From Bin87 sp965243255 (GTDB lineage Bacteria; Chloroflexota; Dehalococcoidia; Lucifugimonadales; UBA3495), in assembly GCA_965243255.1 (NCBI GenBank), contig CBDEUH010000004.1, forward strand, positions 1,116,001-1,180,000: DNA of 64,000 bases, written 5' to 3'. Shown one piece after another: positions 8,243-16,509 of this stretch. A program made the position numbers and the translations under genes. Below the pieces are notes generated by a model, which saw nothing but the letters and a program-made list of their open reading frames with translations, was not told the origin of the DNA and ran no database searches. Within the stretch, counting starts at the first letter, position 1. Each line of letters opens with the position of its first letter.

Positions 8243-9124
8243 ATGGCTTTGTTTGAAGGATTTGAGCGGATGCAGATTACCGCCGGCAGCGGCGAGACCG
8301 TCAATCTGGTCAAGGGTGGCAGCGGGCCGCCATTACTGCTGCTGCACGGCTATCCGCAGACGCATACCATGTGGCACAAGGTTGCGCCCCGGCTGGCCGC
8401 CGATTTCACCGTCGTATGCGCCGACCTGCGCGGGTACGGCGACAGCGGCAAGCCCCAGGGCGACCCGGAACACTACAACCACTCCAAGCGGGCCATGGCC
8501 CAGGACCTGGTGGATGCCATGGCGCACCTCGGCTTCGAGTCCTTCTTCCTGGGCAGCCACGACCGGGGCGCACGCGTCGCTCACCGTCTGACCAAGGACC
8601 ATCCCGACCGGGTGCTGCGCCTGGCCACGCTGGACATAGTGCCCACTCGCCACATGTTCAGCATCGTCAACAAGGAATTCGCCACCAACACCTACCATTG
8701 GTTCTTTCTCATCCAGCCCTACGACTTTCCCGAGCGGGTGATCGGCGCCGACCCGGACTACTTCATCCGCTCCCGGTTCATGCGCGAGCGCAACGCCGAA
8801 GTAACGTTCCCGTCGGAGGCCGTGTCGGAATACGTGCGCTGCTTCAGCAACCCGGCCGCCATCCACGGGGCCTGCGAGGACTACCGGGCCGGCGCGAGCA
8901 TCGACCTGGTGCACGACGAGGAGGATTTTGACAATAAGGTGAACTGTCCACACCTGGCGCTGTGGAGTCAGACCGGCTACGTAGGCCGCACGCAGGACGT
9001 GCTCGCCGTCTGGAGCAACTACTCTAACAACGTCGAAGGCCAGTCCCTCCCCTGCGGCCACTACATTGCCGAGGAGCTGCCGGACGACGCCTACCGGCTG
9101 CTGCACGAATTCTTCACGCGGTAG
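8243..9124 (+). CDS. Alpha/beta hydrolase, haloacetate (fluoroacetate) dehalogenase-like
   Basis: 293 residues from MALFEGFERM, preceded by GGAAGGAG. The fold elements are the oxyanion loop LLLLHGYPQTHTMW, the Asp nucleophile in SHDRGARVAHR, the second Asp in LDIVPT and the His in CGHYIAEE. The two Arg in HDRGARVAHR and the His-Trp in TYHWFF correspond to the carboxylate-binding and halide-binding residues described for fluoroacetate dehalogenase, and Tyr in EDYRAGASID fits the third halide ligand. An epoxide hydrolase would have other lid residues. Predicted cytosolic hydrolytic dehalogenation of a 2-haloacid; natural substrate uncertain. Confidence 0.9.
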   Translation: MALFEGFERMQITAGSGETVNLVKGGSGPPLLLLHGYPQTHTMWHKVAPRLAADFTVVCADLRGYGDSGKPQGDPEHYNHSKRAMAQDLVDAMAHLGFESFFLGSHDRGARVAHRLTKDHPDRVLRLATLDIVPTRHMFSIVNKEFATNTYHWFFLIQPYDFPERVIGADPDYFIRSRFMRERNAEVTFPSEAVSEYVRCFSNPAAIHGACEDYRAGASIDLVHDEEDFDNKVNCPHLALWSQTGYVGRTQDVLAVWSNYSNNVEGQSLPCGHYIAEELPDDAYRLLHEFFTR

Positions 9125-9126
9125 GG

Positions 9127-9175
9127 GTGGTTCGACAGGCTCACCATGAGCGGCGGCATTGGGACCATGAACGGC
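9127..9175. repeat. Copy of the widespread 'VSLSNH' intergenic repeat
   Basis: The stretch GGTTCGACAGGCTCACCATG belongs to a short dispersed repeat seen between genes in many bacteria; its reverse strand encodes the tell-tale MVSLSNHP. A second partial unit (ACCATGAACGGCGG) follows about 25 bases later. It fills the gap between the dehalogenase-like gene and MmgE/PrpD. Function unknown. Confidence 0.45.
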
Positions 9176-9189
9176 GGTAACTGGAGGGG

Positions 9190-10548
9190 ATGATGGCACA
9201 GGATTACCTTGACCAACTGGCCGATTTCGTGGCCAACCTCCGCGCCGAAGACCTGCCGGCCGGCACCATCGCCGCCGCCAAGGACGTGGCGCTGGACACC
9301 ATCGGCGCCGTGGCGGCGGGTAGCCGTCTGGACGAAAACGCCAACCTGGCGCGCCTGGCTATGGGGATGAGCGGCCCGGGCAAAGCCACCATCATCGGGC
9401 ACGGAGCGGGGGTGCAGCCGGTTTGGGCCACCATGGTCAACGCTACGGCCGGCGTGGCGCTGGAGATGGACGAGGGCAACCGGGTGGGCGGCGGCCATCC
9501 GTCCATCCACGTAACGCCGGGGGCGCTGGGGGTGGCGGAAGACCTGGACTGTACCGGCGCCGACACGCTGGTGGCCATCGTCGCCGGCTACGAGGTAACC
9601 TCGCGCATCGGGACGGCCACGCAGGTCAAGCCGGAGGTTCACTCGCATGGGACGTGGGGGACGATCGGGACGGCGGCGGCGACGGCGCGGCTGATGGGGT
9701 TTGATCCGGCGCAAACCCGGCTGGCAATGAACCTGGCGATGTCCATGAGCCCGGCGAACACCTGGACGCCGTGCCTTGAGGGCGCGACAGTGCGCAACCT
9801 GTATCCCGGGCGCTCCGGCTTCCAGGGAATCATGGCGGCGCATCTCAGCCAGTGCGGGTTCACTGCGGTAGCCGATGGGCCGGCCGACCTGTACCGCAGC
9901 CTGCTGGGCGATGGGTTCGACCCCGACGCCGCAGTTGACGGATTGGGCGAGTTGGACAATCTCCGCATCGGGCAAAACTACTTCAAGTTTCATGCTTGCT
10001 GCCTGTACAACCATCCTGCCCTGGACGCGGTGCAGAACATACTGAGCGAAACGCCGTTTACGGCCGGCGACGTGAAGGGAATCTTGGTAACGGCGCCGAC
10101 CATCGCGCAGATAATGGACGATCCGGCGCCGGACAATATGCTGGCGGCCAAGTTCTCCATACCCTACGCAGTGGCCGCCGCGGTGTGTTACCGGAAAACG
10201 GACGTGAGCGCCTTTCTGCCGGAACGGGTGAGGGACGGTGACATTCGGCGGTTGGCGCAGCGGGTTGAGATAAAGGCCGACGCGGAGATGAACCTGCGTC
10301 GGTACGACTATCCCGCCGCACGGGTCGCCGTGCAGCTGAGCGACGGGCGGAGGCTGGAATCCAGCGTTGTCTCCCAGCGCGGTGACGCTACCAACCCAGC
10401 ATCGCGGGAGCAACTGCTGGGGAAGTTCCGCTCGCTGGCCGGGCCGACGCTGGGCGACGAGGGGGTTGAGCAGGTGATTGGCGCGGTGGAACGGATGGAT
10501 AATCTGGACAGCATCAGCGAGTTGACCACACTCTTGCAGTCCGGCTGA
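9190..10548 (+). CDS. MmgE/PrpD family protein
   Basis: About 452 residues. N-terminal LDQLADFVANLRAEDLPAGT and DTIGAVAAGSRL, then GHGAGVQPVWATMVNATAGVA, EMDEGNRVGGGHPS and HSHGTWGTIGTAAATARLM are standard for the family that includes 2-methylcitrate dehydratase (PrpD) and cis-aconitate decarboxylase. GGAGG precedes two consecutive ATGs (9190 and 9193); the second has the better spacing. Expected to dehydrate or decarboxylate a tricarboxylic or related acid. It begins a rightward set with the dipeptidase and PPOX genes. Confidence 0.92.
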   Translation: MMAQDYLDQLADFVANLRAEDLPAGTIAAAKDVALDTIGAVAAGSRLDENANLARLAMGMSGPGKATIIGHGAGVQPVWATMVNATAGVALEMDEGNRVGGGHPSIHVTPGALGVAEDLDCTGADTLVAIVAGYEVTSRIGTATQVKPEVHSHGTWGTIGTAAATARLMGFDPAQTRLAMNLAMSMSPANTWTPCLEGATVRNLYPGRSGFQGIMAAHLSQCGFTAVADGPADLYRSLLGDGFDPDAAVDGLGELDNLRIGQNYFKFHACCLYNHPALDAVQNILSETPFTAGDVKGILVTAPTIAQIMDDPAPDNMLAAKFSIPYAVAAAVCYRKTDVSAFLPERVRDGDIRRLAQRVEIKADAEMNLRRYDYPAARVAVQLSDGRRLESSVVSQRGDATNPASREQLLGKFRSLAGPTLGDEGVEQVIGAVERMDNLDSISELTTLLQSG

Positions 10549-10562
10549 CAGGAGGAGGAACA

Positions 10563-11678
10563 ATGACCACTCAGAACTTCCCCATGTCGGCGCAGGTTGG
10601 GCGCGTGCCGTCTTCAACGGTGCCGCTGAGCGACGCCGAGGAAACCCGCTTTGAGCGGATCATGGCCCAGGCGGTGATGATTGACGTTCACCAGCATCCC
10701 TTCGTGCTGCCCGAGTCCATGGACCGATTCATTGAATACCTGCGGGCGGCGAATCGGTACGAATGGGGCTACCAGGCCGTGGCGGCCGGCGGCTGGAGTG
10801 CGGTTACTACGTCCAACTTTTTCACGGCCCTCTACAAGGTCAACGACATGTCCTTCGTGGAATACGACGACATCGCGGCGGAGGTGGGGGTGATGCTGGC
10901 CGATGTTGCCCAGCAGAACAACGTGGTGCGGGTGGGCAACGCCGACGAGATCTTGGCTGCCCGGCAGCAGGGCAACATCGGATTCCTGCCCACGTTGGAG
11001 CACCTGGCCATCGGCAACAGCATTGAGCGGGTGGACGCGCTGTTCGGCATGGGCGTGCGGCTGGCCGGCATCACCTACAACCGGAGGAACTACATCGGCG
11101 ACGGCCAGCAGGAACGCAACCCCGGCGGCTTGAGCGCGTTTGGCGTCGAGGTGGTGCACCGGATGAACGACCTGGGGATGGCGGTGGACTTGTCCCACGC
11201 CTCGACGCCCACGGCAATGGACGCCATTGAGGTTTCGCGGGCGCCGACGGTGTTCAGCCACAACGCTTCCTACACGCTGCGACCCAACGGGCGCACACGC
11301 ACCGATGAGGAGTTGCTGGCCTGCGTCCAAAAGGGCGGGCTAGTCTGCGTTACCGCAGTTCCAAACTCCCTGAGCGACGACCCGGAGCAGGACATCGAAT
11401 GCGTGTTGGACCATTACGACTACATGGTTCAGCTGTTGGGCATTGACCACGTGGGCATCGGGACGGATACGACCGTGGGCGACCACGTGGGGTTTCACCG
11501 GGTGATGATGGGGCGCACGCCGGACCAGCTGCCGGCTCCCTACCTCAATGGGCTGGAATCGCCGGCCGACGGCAAGAACATTGTGCGGGGCCTGATTCGC
11601 CGGGGTTACTCGGATGAGGACGTGCTGAAAATCGTGGGCGGCAATGCCCTGGACTACTTCCGGCGAGTGATAGCGTAG
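10563..11678 (+). CDS. Membrane dipeptidase-like protein (peptidase M19)
   Basis: 371 residues. Zinc ligands of the renal-dipeptidase family are recognisable: His-x-His in IDVHQHP, Glu in TLEHLAIG, His in VDLSHAS and His in VFSHNAS; the C-terminal part has GIGTDTTVGDHVGF. No signal peptide is present, so it is probably cytosolic. Family members cleave dipeptides or beta-lactam-like and cyclic amide bonds. GAGGAGGAAC precedes ATG, 14 bases after the MmgE/PrpD stop, so the two are likely co-transcribed. Confidence 0.9.
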   Translation: MTTQNFPMSAQVGRVPSSTVPLSDAEETRFERIMAQAVMIDVHQHPFVLPESMDRFIEYLRAANRYEWGYQAVAAGGWSAVTTSNFFTALYKVNDMSFVEYDDIAAEVGVMLADVAQQNNVVRVGNADEILAARQQGNIGFLPTLEHLAIGNSIERVDALFGMGVRLAGITYNRRNYIGDGQQERNPGGLSAFGVEVVHRMNDLGMAVDLSHASTPTAMDAIEVSRAPTVFSHNASYTLRPNGRTRTDEELLACVQKGGLVCVTAVPNSLSDDPEQDIECVLDHYDYMVQLLGIDHVGIGTDTTVGDHVGFHRVMMGRTPDQLPAPYLNGLESPADGKNIVRGLIRRGYSDEDVLKIVGGNALDYFRRVIA

Positions 11679-11701
11679 CAGGGATTGAGGGAGAGGCAAC
11701 C

Positions 11702-12148
11702 ATGATTCAACTGACTGATGAAATGGCCCAGTTGATTAACCATGCCCGGGACGATGGCTATCCCTGCATCGTGAGCACGGCGTCAGCCGACGGCACGCCA
11801 AACTGCGGCTACATCGGCACCGTGCTGACCGTGGACGACGACACCTTGGTGTACCGGGACCGCAGCGGACGGGTTCCGCTGGACCACATCGAGGAGAACC
11901 CCAAAGTCATCGTGCTGTTTCGCAACACGGAGCGGGACGCCGGCTGGAAATTCCGTTGCACGGCCATGGTCTATCGGGAAGGTCCGGCTTTTGAGGAGAT
12001 GACCGATAGGCTGCTGGAAGCCGGCTTGATTCCCGAACGCTACCTGCCGGACGGCAGGCAGGGCGCCATCGTAGCGCTGCGGATTGACCAGGTGCTGACG
12101 CTGTTCGGCGAGGTATTGCAGGAACGGGAGCCGGGCCTGCGGTGGTAG
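11702..12148 (+). CDS. Pyridoxamine 5'-phosphate oxidase-fold flavin-binding protein
   Basis: 148 residues of the split-barrel fold: CIVSTASADGTPNCGYIGTV, DTLVYRDRSG, NPKVIVLFRN and GWKFRCTAMVYREGP. This is the FMN/F420/heme-binding PPOX class, which is broad, so cofactor and substrate are open. Preceded by GGGAGAGGCAACC and only 23 bases after the M19 gene. Converges with the BNR-repeat gene (8-base gap). Confidence 0.86.
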   Translation: MIQLTDEMAQLINHARDDGYPCIVSTASADGTPNCGYIGTVLTVDDDTLVYRDRSGRVPLDHIEENPKVIVLFRNTERDAGWKFRCTAMVYREGPAFEEMTDRLLEAGLIPERYLPDGRQGAIVALRIDQVLTLFGEVLQEREPGLRW

Positions 12149-12155
12149 GGGCAGG

Positions 12156-13151
12156 TTATTCGCTGGCGACGGCCAGCGCTCCCACAGCAACCGTGCCCAA
12201 CTGAATGGGCAAGGGCTGCCAAGTTAGGCCCCGGTCTGCGCTGCGGAACAGCCCGCCACCGTCGGTGCCGGCATATACCACGTCCGGATCCTGCGCGTCC
12301 CACTCGAAGGCTACCACCATGTCAGCCGGGTTTTCGCCGGAGCCAAGACCGTCCACCAGCGTCCAACTGCGACCGGCGTCGGTGGAGCGATAGAACTGCG
12401 GATTGCCGCGCCGCGAGTTCTCGGACACGGTAACCAACACGAGTTCGGCGTCGTCGGGGGCTGACGCTATGTGCAAGGCGTAGCGTCGAGCCAGGCCGTG
12501 GTTGATGATTTCCCAATCGCCCCCGCCGTTGTCGGAGCGGTAAGGGGCCCGGGCCGTGGCCACATAGACGCTGCCGGCCCGGGCGGGACTGACACTCACG
12601 CAGTGAATGTCGTCATCCAGACCCGGCAACTGCCGCCAGTTGCGGCCGCCGTCGCCCGTGCTTACCATTCCGCCGACCTCGATACCGGCATAAAGGCAAG
12701 AGGAGTCGTCGGGGGCAACGCGCAGGTCGCGGACGTGGGAGTCGCGGGTGGGAGAATGGAAACTCCAATCCGCGGCTTCGGGCACGGCGCGGAAGCCGTC
12801 CAGCTCCTTCCAGCTGGCGCCGCCGTCCGCGGAGCGAAATATCGCCGCCGGTTCGCTTCCGACGTACACGGTATCCGCCTCATCGGGATGTGCCAGGGCG
12901 CTGTGGGCATAGTCTGTCGGATAGGAATCCAGATGACGCCAGGTTTGGCCCCCGTCGTCGGTGCGATACACGCCGGCTTCGTAAGCGGCGAGATACGCCC
13001 GTTGCGGTTTGGCGGAGCTGGCGGTCAACCGGGCGGCGGCGTGAGCCAGGGGCGTGATGGGGCCCTGCTGCCAGGTCTTCCCGCCGTCGGCGCTGGATAA
13101 GGCACAAACCCCGTCGTGCATTCCCACGTATATTCTCTTGGCCTGGGACAT
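12156..13151 (-). CDS. BNR-repeat beta-propeller protein
   Basis: 331 residues from MSQAKRIYVG, chosen because GGAGG lies 6 bases before it. The sequence is a chain of Asp-box/BNR units (SSADGGKTW, RTDDGGQTW, RSADGGASW, STGDGGRNW, RSDNGGGDW, RSTDAGRSW, RSADRGLTW), each after a YVG/YAG strand: a seven-bladed propeller like sialidase-type or Ycf48-type proteins. No catalytic sialidase residues and no signal peptide are visible, so enzymatic activity is doubtful. A paralogue lies at 40695-41774. Confidence 0.86.
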   Translation of the reverse strand: MSQAKRIYVGMHDGVCALSSADGGKTWQQGPITPLAHAAARLTASSAKPQRAYLAAYEAGVYRTDDGGQTWRHLDSYPTDYAHSALAHPDEADTVYVGSEPAAIFRSADGGASWKELDGFRAVPEAADWSFHSPTRDSHVRDLRVAPDDSSCLYAGIEVGGMVSTGDGGRNWRQLPGLDDDIHCVSVSPARAGSVYVATARAPYRSDNGGGDWEIINHGLARRYALHIASAPDDAELVLVTVSENSRRGNPQFYRSTDAGRSWTLVDGLGSGENPADMVVAFEWDAQDPDVVYAGTDGGGLFRSADRGLTWQPLPIQLGTVAVGALAVASE

Positions 13152-13251
13152 TTCCATCCTCCTTACAACAGTAGATGACAAAGAGCCAGCAGCGGTCATA
13201 TAATGCCGGTAACAGAGCCGATTAGCGCTACAACCATTCGGGAGGTCCGGT

Positions 13252-13689
13252 ATGGCTACCGCAACCAAGTTTGAGCGAGTTACCAAACCCCTGGTGAAGA
13301 TAACGGAGATGGACCACATCGTCCTGCGGACGAAGGACGTGGAAGAATCTTTGCGCTTCTACACGGAAGTGCTGGGGCTGCAGCCGGAGCGAGTGGAGCA
13401 GTGGCGGGCCGGGGAAATCCGTTTCCCATCGGCGAGACTGAATGCTGACACCATCATCGACTTCTTCGCCTCCGACAACATTCCCGGGGGCAAGGACAGC
13501 GCCAAGAACCAGGACCACTTCTGCATGGTCATTGACTATACAGACATGGAAGAACTGAAGGAGCGCTTTGAGGATCTGGGCGTAGAGATTCAGGCTGGGC
13601 CCGGCAAGCGCTGGGGATCCCACGGCGACGGCATTTCGCTGTACATTTATGACCCCGACGACAACGTAGTGGAACTGCGCCACTATTAA
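13252..13689 (+). CDS. VOC-family (glyoxalase/dioxygenase-fold) protein
   Basis: 145 residues: ITEMDHIVLRTKDVEESLRF, YTEVLGLQPERVE, DHFCMVIDYTDMEELKERF, ISLYIYDPDDNVVELRHY. The two beta-alpha-beta-beta-beta halves give the metal site: His in MDHIVL, His in DHFCM and the terminal Glu in VVELR. Glyoxalase, fosfomycin-resistance and extradiol dioxygenase members share this pattern, so function is open. It stands alone between the divergent BNR gene and tRNA-Gly. Confidence 0.88.
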   Translation: MATATKFERVTKPLVKITEMDHIVLRTKDVEESLRFYTEVLGLQPERVEQWRAGEIRFPSARLNADTIIDFFASDNIPGGKDSAKNQDHFCMVIDYTDMEELKERFEDLGVEIQAGPGKRWGSHGDGISLYIYDPDDNVVELRHY

Positions 13690-13696
13690 ACAATAA

Positions 13697-13771
13697 TGGA
13701 GCGGAAGACGGGATTCGAACCCGCGACCTTCTCCTTGGCAAGGAGACGCTCTACCACTGAGCCACTTCCGC
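13697..13771 (-). tRNA. tRNA-Gly (anticodon GCC)
   Basis: The minus strand folds as a full cloverleaf: acceptor GCGGAAG/CTTCCGC, D arm GCTC/GAGC, anticodon stem TCTCC/GGAGA around loop TTGCCAA, T arm GCGGG-TTCGAAT-CCCGT, discriminator T, and an encoded CCA at 13699-13697. Confidence 0.97.
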
Positions 13772-13900
13772 CCAAAAAGTTCTGGACGCTTCCCCGGAAT
13801 TGCGCCCAGGGTCAAGTTTGAGAATACACGTTGCGCAGTACTTTGGCAATACCTATTCGGCGGGTGCGGGCCCTTGGCCAGTTCGCCCGGCATCGCAAAA

Positions 13901-13929
13901 TTGACCTGCCGAGCATCGGTTACTATAAT
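13901..13929 (+). promoter_or_regulatory. Sigma-70-type promoter for the TPP decarboxylase pair
   Basis: TTGACC (13901-13906), exactly 17 bases, then consensus TATAAT (13924-13929). The expected transcription start is near 13936, giving an 80-base leader before ATG 14016. This is among the strongest promoters readable in the window. Confidence 0.72.
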
Positions 13930-14015
13930 CGGCAAGTCCAAAGCAGTGGCGGTTCTTGGCCGGGACGGCGGGAGTCGCGATTGCCGGATTCACTGCGTAC
14001 GTGAGGAGAATTTTC

Positions 14016-14534
14016 ATGGTTACACAGCAGGCAGCAGTCCTTAGCCCTGAGGCTATGGTCGAGGAGTTCCAGAAAAACGGTGTCACCCATGTGGTGACCA
14101 TTCCGGACAGCGAGACCAACTACCTGTACGAGTTGATGAAGGACCAGCAATGGCTGGATGTTGTTCCCGCCTCCCGCGAAGGCGAGACCTTCGCCATCGC
14201 CCTGGGGCTTCTGGTTGCCGGCAAGACGCCGGTGGTGCTCATTCAGAACACGGGCATGATGGAATCGGGGGACTCCATCAGGGGTATGGTGCTGGACGCC
14301 GGGTTCCCGCTGGTGATGGTGGTGGGTTATCGCGGCTGGAACCGCCACGGCGTCATCACCGACTCGGCGGCCCGCTACACCGAGCCGTTCCTAAACGCCT
14401 TTCGCATCAACTACTACCTGGTAGAGCAGAACGACGACAGTCCGCGCATTTCCACGGCTTTTGAGGAGGCACGGGCCACCAAGCGGCCGGTGGCCATCCT
14501 GGTAGGCGACGAATACCACGGATTCAACCGATAA
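14016..14534 (+). CDS. TPP-dependent decarboxylase, alpha (N-terminal) subunit, sulfopyruvate-decarboxylase-like
   Basis: 172 residues from MVTQQAAVLS, preceded by GAGGAG. It corresponds to the N-terminal Pyr domain of ThDP enzymes: VVTIPDSETNYLYEL, the catalytic-type Glu in ASREGETFAIALGL, IQNTGMMESGDSIRG and MVVGYRGWNRHG. ComD of sulfopyruvate decarboxylase and phosphonopyruvate decarboxylase look alike, so the acid used is uncertain. The partner beta subunit starts 13 bases downstream. Confidence 0.86.
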   Translation: MVTQQAAVLSPEAMVEEFQKNGVTHVVTIPDSETNYLYELMKDQQWLDVVPASREGETFAIALGLLVAGKTPVVLIQNTGMMESGDSIRGMVLDAGFPLVMVVGYRGWNRHGVITDSAARYTEPFLNAFRINYYLVEQNDDSPRISTAFEEARATKRPVAILVGDEYHGFNR

Positions 14535-14546
14535 CGGAGGCAAAGC

Positions 14547-15137
14547 ATGATTCACGCCGAGGACGTATTCCGCGTATTCCAGGAACACCGGGGCGATGCC
14601 ATCGTGATTCCCACCGGCACTTCCGGACGCCGCTGGGGAGAATTCAGCACCAACGAGAACCGGGACCTGAACCTGGGCGGCGCAATGGGTCAAACCACGT
14701 CAGCGGCCCTGGGGTTGGCCCTGGGACTGCCCGACGAAAAGGTAGTGCTGTTCGATTCCGAAGGCGCGCTGCTGATGAACATGGGGATCTTGGCTACCAT
14801 CGCCGGCAAGAAGCCGCAAAACTTCTGCCACATCCTGCTGGACAACGAGTGCTACGCCACCACCGGAGGGCAGCCGGTTCCCAACGCGCAGGAGATTAAC
14901 TACGCCGGCGTGGCCAAAGAGTCCGGTTACTCCTCTGCGTACAGCTTCGAAGACCTGGAAGAGTTCGCCACCAACGTGGAGCAGATAATGCAGGCAACCG
15001 GCCCGGTATTCGTGGCCATCAAGGTTGTGCCGCAGATAGAGAACGAGCCGATAGGGATGCGGGTGCGCCCACCGACCCGCAGCCGCGCCGAGACCATCCG
15101 CGACTTGCAAGGGGAGTTGGGCATCGGCGGCGATTAA
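14547..15137 (+). CDS. TPP-dependent decarboxylase, beta (C-terminal) subunit, sulfopyruvate-decarboxylase-like
   Basis: 196 residues, corresponding to the PP domain. The ThDP motif is altered but recognisable: FDSEGALLMNMG where GDG is usual, then LDNECYATTGGQP as the NN end. Preceded by ACGGAGG. With the upstream subunit it should form an alpha-beta ThDP decarboxylase of the ComDE/phosphonopyruvate type. A role in organosulfonate or related 2-oxoacid breakdown is an inference from family. Confidence 0.86.
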   Translation: MIHAEDVFRVFQEHRGDAIVIPTGTSGRRWGEFSTNENRDLNLGGAMGQTTSAALGLALGLPDEKVVLFDSEGALLMNMGILATIAGKKPQNFCHILLDNECYATTGGQPVPNAQEINYAGVAKESGYSSAYSFEDLEEFATNVEQIMQATGPVFVAIKVVPQIENEPIGMRVRPPTRSRAETIRDLQGELGIGGD

Positions 15138-15140
15138 GGG

Positions 15141-16457
15141 TTAAGAAGGGTACTTGCCCAGCATCAGCCAGCCGCCGCTGCTGGGCGTGGTGAAGGCGCA
15201 CAGGGCGGTTTCGGCCCGCACGGTTACCTGACGGTCGCCAGCGGTACCGCGAAGCTGTTCGATGCTGTCAGTGTACATGGCGGTGCGGGTACGACCGTTA
15301 CCCAAATTGCCGCCGCTGGAGCTGAATGGGTGGGGACCCTTGACGCTGATGTCGCCGGCGTAGAAGGGCAAGGCTTCGCCCCGCTTGACCCCGTGCCACT
15401 GGAAACCCTCCAGGAAGAACTGGGTCATTATGGAATAGCCGTCGTAGGGGTTGAAGATGTCCACGTCGGCGGGGCTCAGGCCGGCGCCTTCGTACATGCG
15501 GGCGGCCTGCGTGTCAGTCCACATCTCCACTTCGTCAAGGTCGGGCTGGGTGGTTCGGAACGGGAAGTTGTGCTGGGAATGGTTGAGGACGTACACGGGC
15601 TGGGACTTCAGATCCTGAGCCCGTTCGGCGGTGGTGAACAGGTAGGCCGCCGAGGCGTTGACGGGACGGTCACAGTCCCAGATGCGCAGGGGCCTCAGGA
15701 TGTGGCGCGAGCCCCGGTAGTCTTCCTCCGAAATGGGCTGGATGTTGTGGGTGGCGTTATATCCCCACGGCGTGAGCATCCCGTTCTTGTGCTGGTTTGT
15801 GACGAAGTGGTACAGGTCGTCGTGCTCGCCGCCGTATTTTTGCAGGTACTGACGGTGGGGAAAGATGTTGATGAAGTCGTTGCCGCCGTGATTCCCCCAG
15901 GGCACGGTCCACTGGCGGGCGCCGCGGGCGTAGTCTTCGGCGTTCTCGCCGCCGCGGCGATAGCGGCCTTCCAGGTTGCCAGTGGGGTAAATGACCAGGC
16001 AGGTGGAGCAAACGCCGTCGCCTACGGCCTGGGAGGCCATGCCCACCATCTCGCCGATGGTCGGCACCCCGGTGGGTGCGAACTTGACGTTCTTGAAGCC
16101 CATGGTCTTGATGAGCCACTGGGCGTTGATTAGGGTCAGGCCATACTCCGAGTCATAGGGTGGATCGAAGTAAGGTCGGGGCGCCCACTGGGAGGCGGTG
16201 CCCCCGCTGCCGCCAGCGATGTGGCTGTCGCAGCAGACGATGCCGTCCACCTGGTCGATGGTGACGCCGGCCTGTTCCATGGCCTTTTCGCAGGCCATGA
16301 TGGTATAGGCGCCCAGGGATTCATCCAGCTTAGTCTCGTCCCACCGCCGGTCCACCGGCGAATGGCCGTAGCCGACGACGGCCACCTTGCCCCGGTGTTC
16401 CCACACGCCCAAGCCGTCGCGGTCTCTCCGCCATTGGAAGTCGTTGCTGCTGGTCAT
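15141..16457 (-). CDS. Thiolase-like protein without the catalytic Cys (Ltp2/DitF-like)
   Basis: 438 residues of thiolase fold: VAVVGYGHSPVDRRWDE, KAMEQAGVTIDQVDGIV, VDIFNPYDGYSIMTQFFLEG, FSSSGGNLGNGRTR. The nucleophilic Cys expected after the second strand is absent (the region reads KFAPTGVPTIGEM), and the usual GHP motif is missing. This resembles SCP-x-like lyases such as the steroid side-chain aldolase Ltp2, which works with a DUF35 OB-fold partner; such a partner is encoded 52 bases upstream. Retro-aldol cleavage of an acyl-CoA is the favoured inference, but a non-catalytic role is possible. Confidence 0.85.
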   Translation of the reverse strand: MTSSNDFQWRRDRDGLGVWEHRGKVAVVGYGHSPVDRRWDETKLDESLGAYTIMACEKAMEQAGVTIDQVDGIVCCDSHIAGGSGGTASQWAPRPYFDPPYDSEYGLTLINAQWLIKTMGFKNVKFAPTGVPTIGEMVGMASQAVGDGVCSTCLVIYPTGNLEGRYRRGGENAEDYARGARQWTVPWGNHGGNDFINIFPHRQYLQKYGGEHDDLYHFVTNQHKNGMLTPWGYNATHNIQPISEEDYRGSRHILRPLRIWDCDRPVNASAAYLFTTAERAQDLKSQPVYVLNHSQHNFPFRTTQPDLDEVEMWTDTQAARMYEGAGLSPADVDIFNPYDGYSIMTQFFLEGFQWHGVKRGEALPFYAGDISVKGPHPFSSSGGNLGNGRTRTAMYTDSIEQLRGTAGDRQVTVRAETALCAFTTPSSGGWLMLGKYPS

Positions 16458-16509
16458 AGTCCGTCCTCTTGTCGCTTGTTCACGAATGAGCTGGAATCTT
16501 CCATAAGGG

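Noticed and set aside
9091..10617. 508-codon minus-strand open frame
   Set aside because: Antisense to MmgE/PrpD; low-complexity His/Arg/Gly-rich translation with no domain.
13228..13941. 237-codon minus-strand open frame
   Set aside because: Runs through tRNA-Gly and antisense to the VOC gene.
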